Assembly: GCA_022711465.1 (NCBI GenBank)
Contig: JAKLEZ010000007.1
Coordinates: forward strand, 1-64,000
DNA length: 64,000 nt
Source: Planctomycetota bacterium
GTDB taxonomy: Bacteria > Planctomycetota > Phycisphaerae > UBA1845 > PWPN01
Direction: 5' to 3'
Positions 63,489 to 64,000 of the stretch are shown piece by piece. The notes under the pieces were generated by a model. It was not told the DNA's origin, ran no database searches, and saw nothing but the letters and a program-made list of their open reading frames with translations. Numbering within the stretch: the first letter of the stretch is position 1; each line of letters starts with the position of its first letter. Made by a program: the position numbers and the translations under genes.

Positions 63489-64000
63489 ATGCGGTGGTCA
63501 AGAACTGAACGTTGGGTCGTCGGTGTGCTGCTGGCGGTACTGGTCAGTCAGTCGGCTATCGCCCTGGGTTCAACGGTCGCGTATTGGCGATTTGAGGAAG
63601 GGCCGGCTGACACGCTGATCCCGCACCCCGCGGGTGACGGCGTCTGGACAGCAGGAACGGCCGACAGCTCCGGCAATGACTACGCGCTCTCGGCGTGGAG
63701 TTCGACGTGGTCCAACAACTACTATCGCAGCGATGTTCCCGCGAGCACGGTCCGCCGGACCGGCGCGGTCAACAGTTTCAGCATTCAGAATCTGGATACT
63801 CTTCCGGGGCTGTGGAGCAGTCCGGACGGGGCGCTGCGAACGATGAGCCCCGCGGCCTTCACGATCGAGGCGTCCTTCAAGGCTGAGGCGGCCGGGTACC
63901 GGACGTTCGTGGGCCGCGACAGTCAGGGTACCGTGCCGACCTGGACGGATTTGTCAGCTTTGTACTTCCAACTCGTTCCAGGCGATGCGATCGCCGCCAA
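63489..64000 (+). CDS. secreted LamG/concanavalin-like protein (partial, runs off right edge)
   Basis: The first ~170 codons are present with no stop. The AGGTGA site is 4 bases before the ATG. Signal peptide (VVGVLLAVLVSQSAIA, ~10-25) then VAYWRFEEGPADT, DSSGNDYALSAWSS, and FTIEASFKAEAAGYRTFVGR, the strand pattern of LamG domains that bind glycans. The C-terminal part lies outside the window, so anchoring or further modules are unknown. Confidence 0.75.
   Translation, partial: MRWSRTERWVVGVLLAVLVSQSAIALGSTVAYWRFEEGPADTLIPHPAGDGVWTAGTADSSGNDYALSAWSSTWSNNYYRSDVPASTVRRTGAVNSFSIQNLDTLPGLWSSPDGALRTMSPAAFTIEASFKAEAAGYRTFVGRDSQGTVPTWTDLSALYFQLVPGDAIAA

Noticed and set aside
1..64000. CRISPR array
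   Set aside because: No set of regularly spaced direct repeats was seen and no cas-like proteins are encoded.

Overview
The window comes from a high-GC, Gram-negative bacterium that is most probably a planctomycete, plausibly of the Phycisphaerae type. The support is internal: large secreted proteins with the repeated DCNGNGVPDECE-type motif, thrombospondin type 3 calcium repeats and dockerin-like ends; a prepilin-like protein with an FTLIEVLVVVAII N-terminus; a Tat-exported Gfo/Idh/MocA protein (RRRDFL); many secreted glycan-degradation families (GH127, GH172/DUF2961, DUF4832, pectate-lyase beta-helices); and an integrase of the atypical kind common in planctomycetes. No 16S rRNA or other decisive marker is present.

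Layout. 1-16.8 kb looks accessory and is by eye less GC-rich than the rest. It holds an RHS C-terminal remnant at the left edge, a secreted pectate-lyase-like beta-helix protein, two giant modular secreted proteins, a second YD/RHS-like remnant, a translationally coupled pair of D12-class adenine methyltransferases, a zinc-ribbon protein of unknown function, DUF4832 and DUF3750 proteins, and a tyrosine integrase next to tRNA-Tyr. 17.0-18.4 kb is gene-poor. 18.4-30.2 kb is a patchwork of a HAD hydrolase, a sugar MFS transporter, a secreted carbonic anhydrase-TPR fusion, a chagasin-like protease inhibitor, a GH172 enzyme, an acyltransferase, a prepilin and small membrane proteins. 30.6-33.6 kb is a selenium locus: selD fused to an AhpD-like domain, tRNA-Sec (selC), and a polyferredoxin-type membrane protein. 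35-42.7 kb has a secreted alpha-toroid protein, clpS, a scar made of two gene fragments, an ABC sugar importer (binding protein plus two permeases, no ATPase) and a divergent Gfo/Idh/MocA oxidoreductase. 42.9-49.9 kb has carB, a large secreted glycosidase-like protein and a GNAT acetyltransferase. 49.9-50.9 kb is gene-poor but contains perfect hairpins. 50.9-56.1 kb has a secreted calcium-site protein, an AmpG-like transporter with an inserted Ig-like domain, and a GH127 enzyme. 56.2-62.9 kb is an amino-acid biosynthesis run (leuA, aroDE, a methyltransferase, argG) followed by an opposing bioD. A LamG protein runs off the right edge.

The strongest regulatory discovery is upstream of leuA. A near-consensus sigma-70 promoter (TTGACA, 17 bp, TATGAT) drives a 37-codon leucine-rich leader peptide. 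It is followed by mutually exclusive RNA stems (1:2, 2:3, 3:4) and an intrinsic terminator with a T6 tail. This is a complete classical transcription attenuator, an arrangement I know mainly from Proteobacteria and Actinobacteria.

Functionally, the secreted hydrolases, the sugar ABC importer, the MFS sugar carrier and the Gfo/Idh protein fit a polysaccharide-degrading heterotroph. Core biosynthesis (carB, leuA, aroDE, argG, bioD) is interleaved with these genes.
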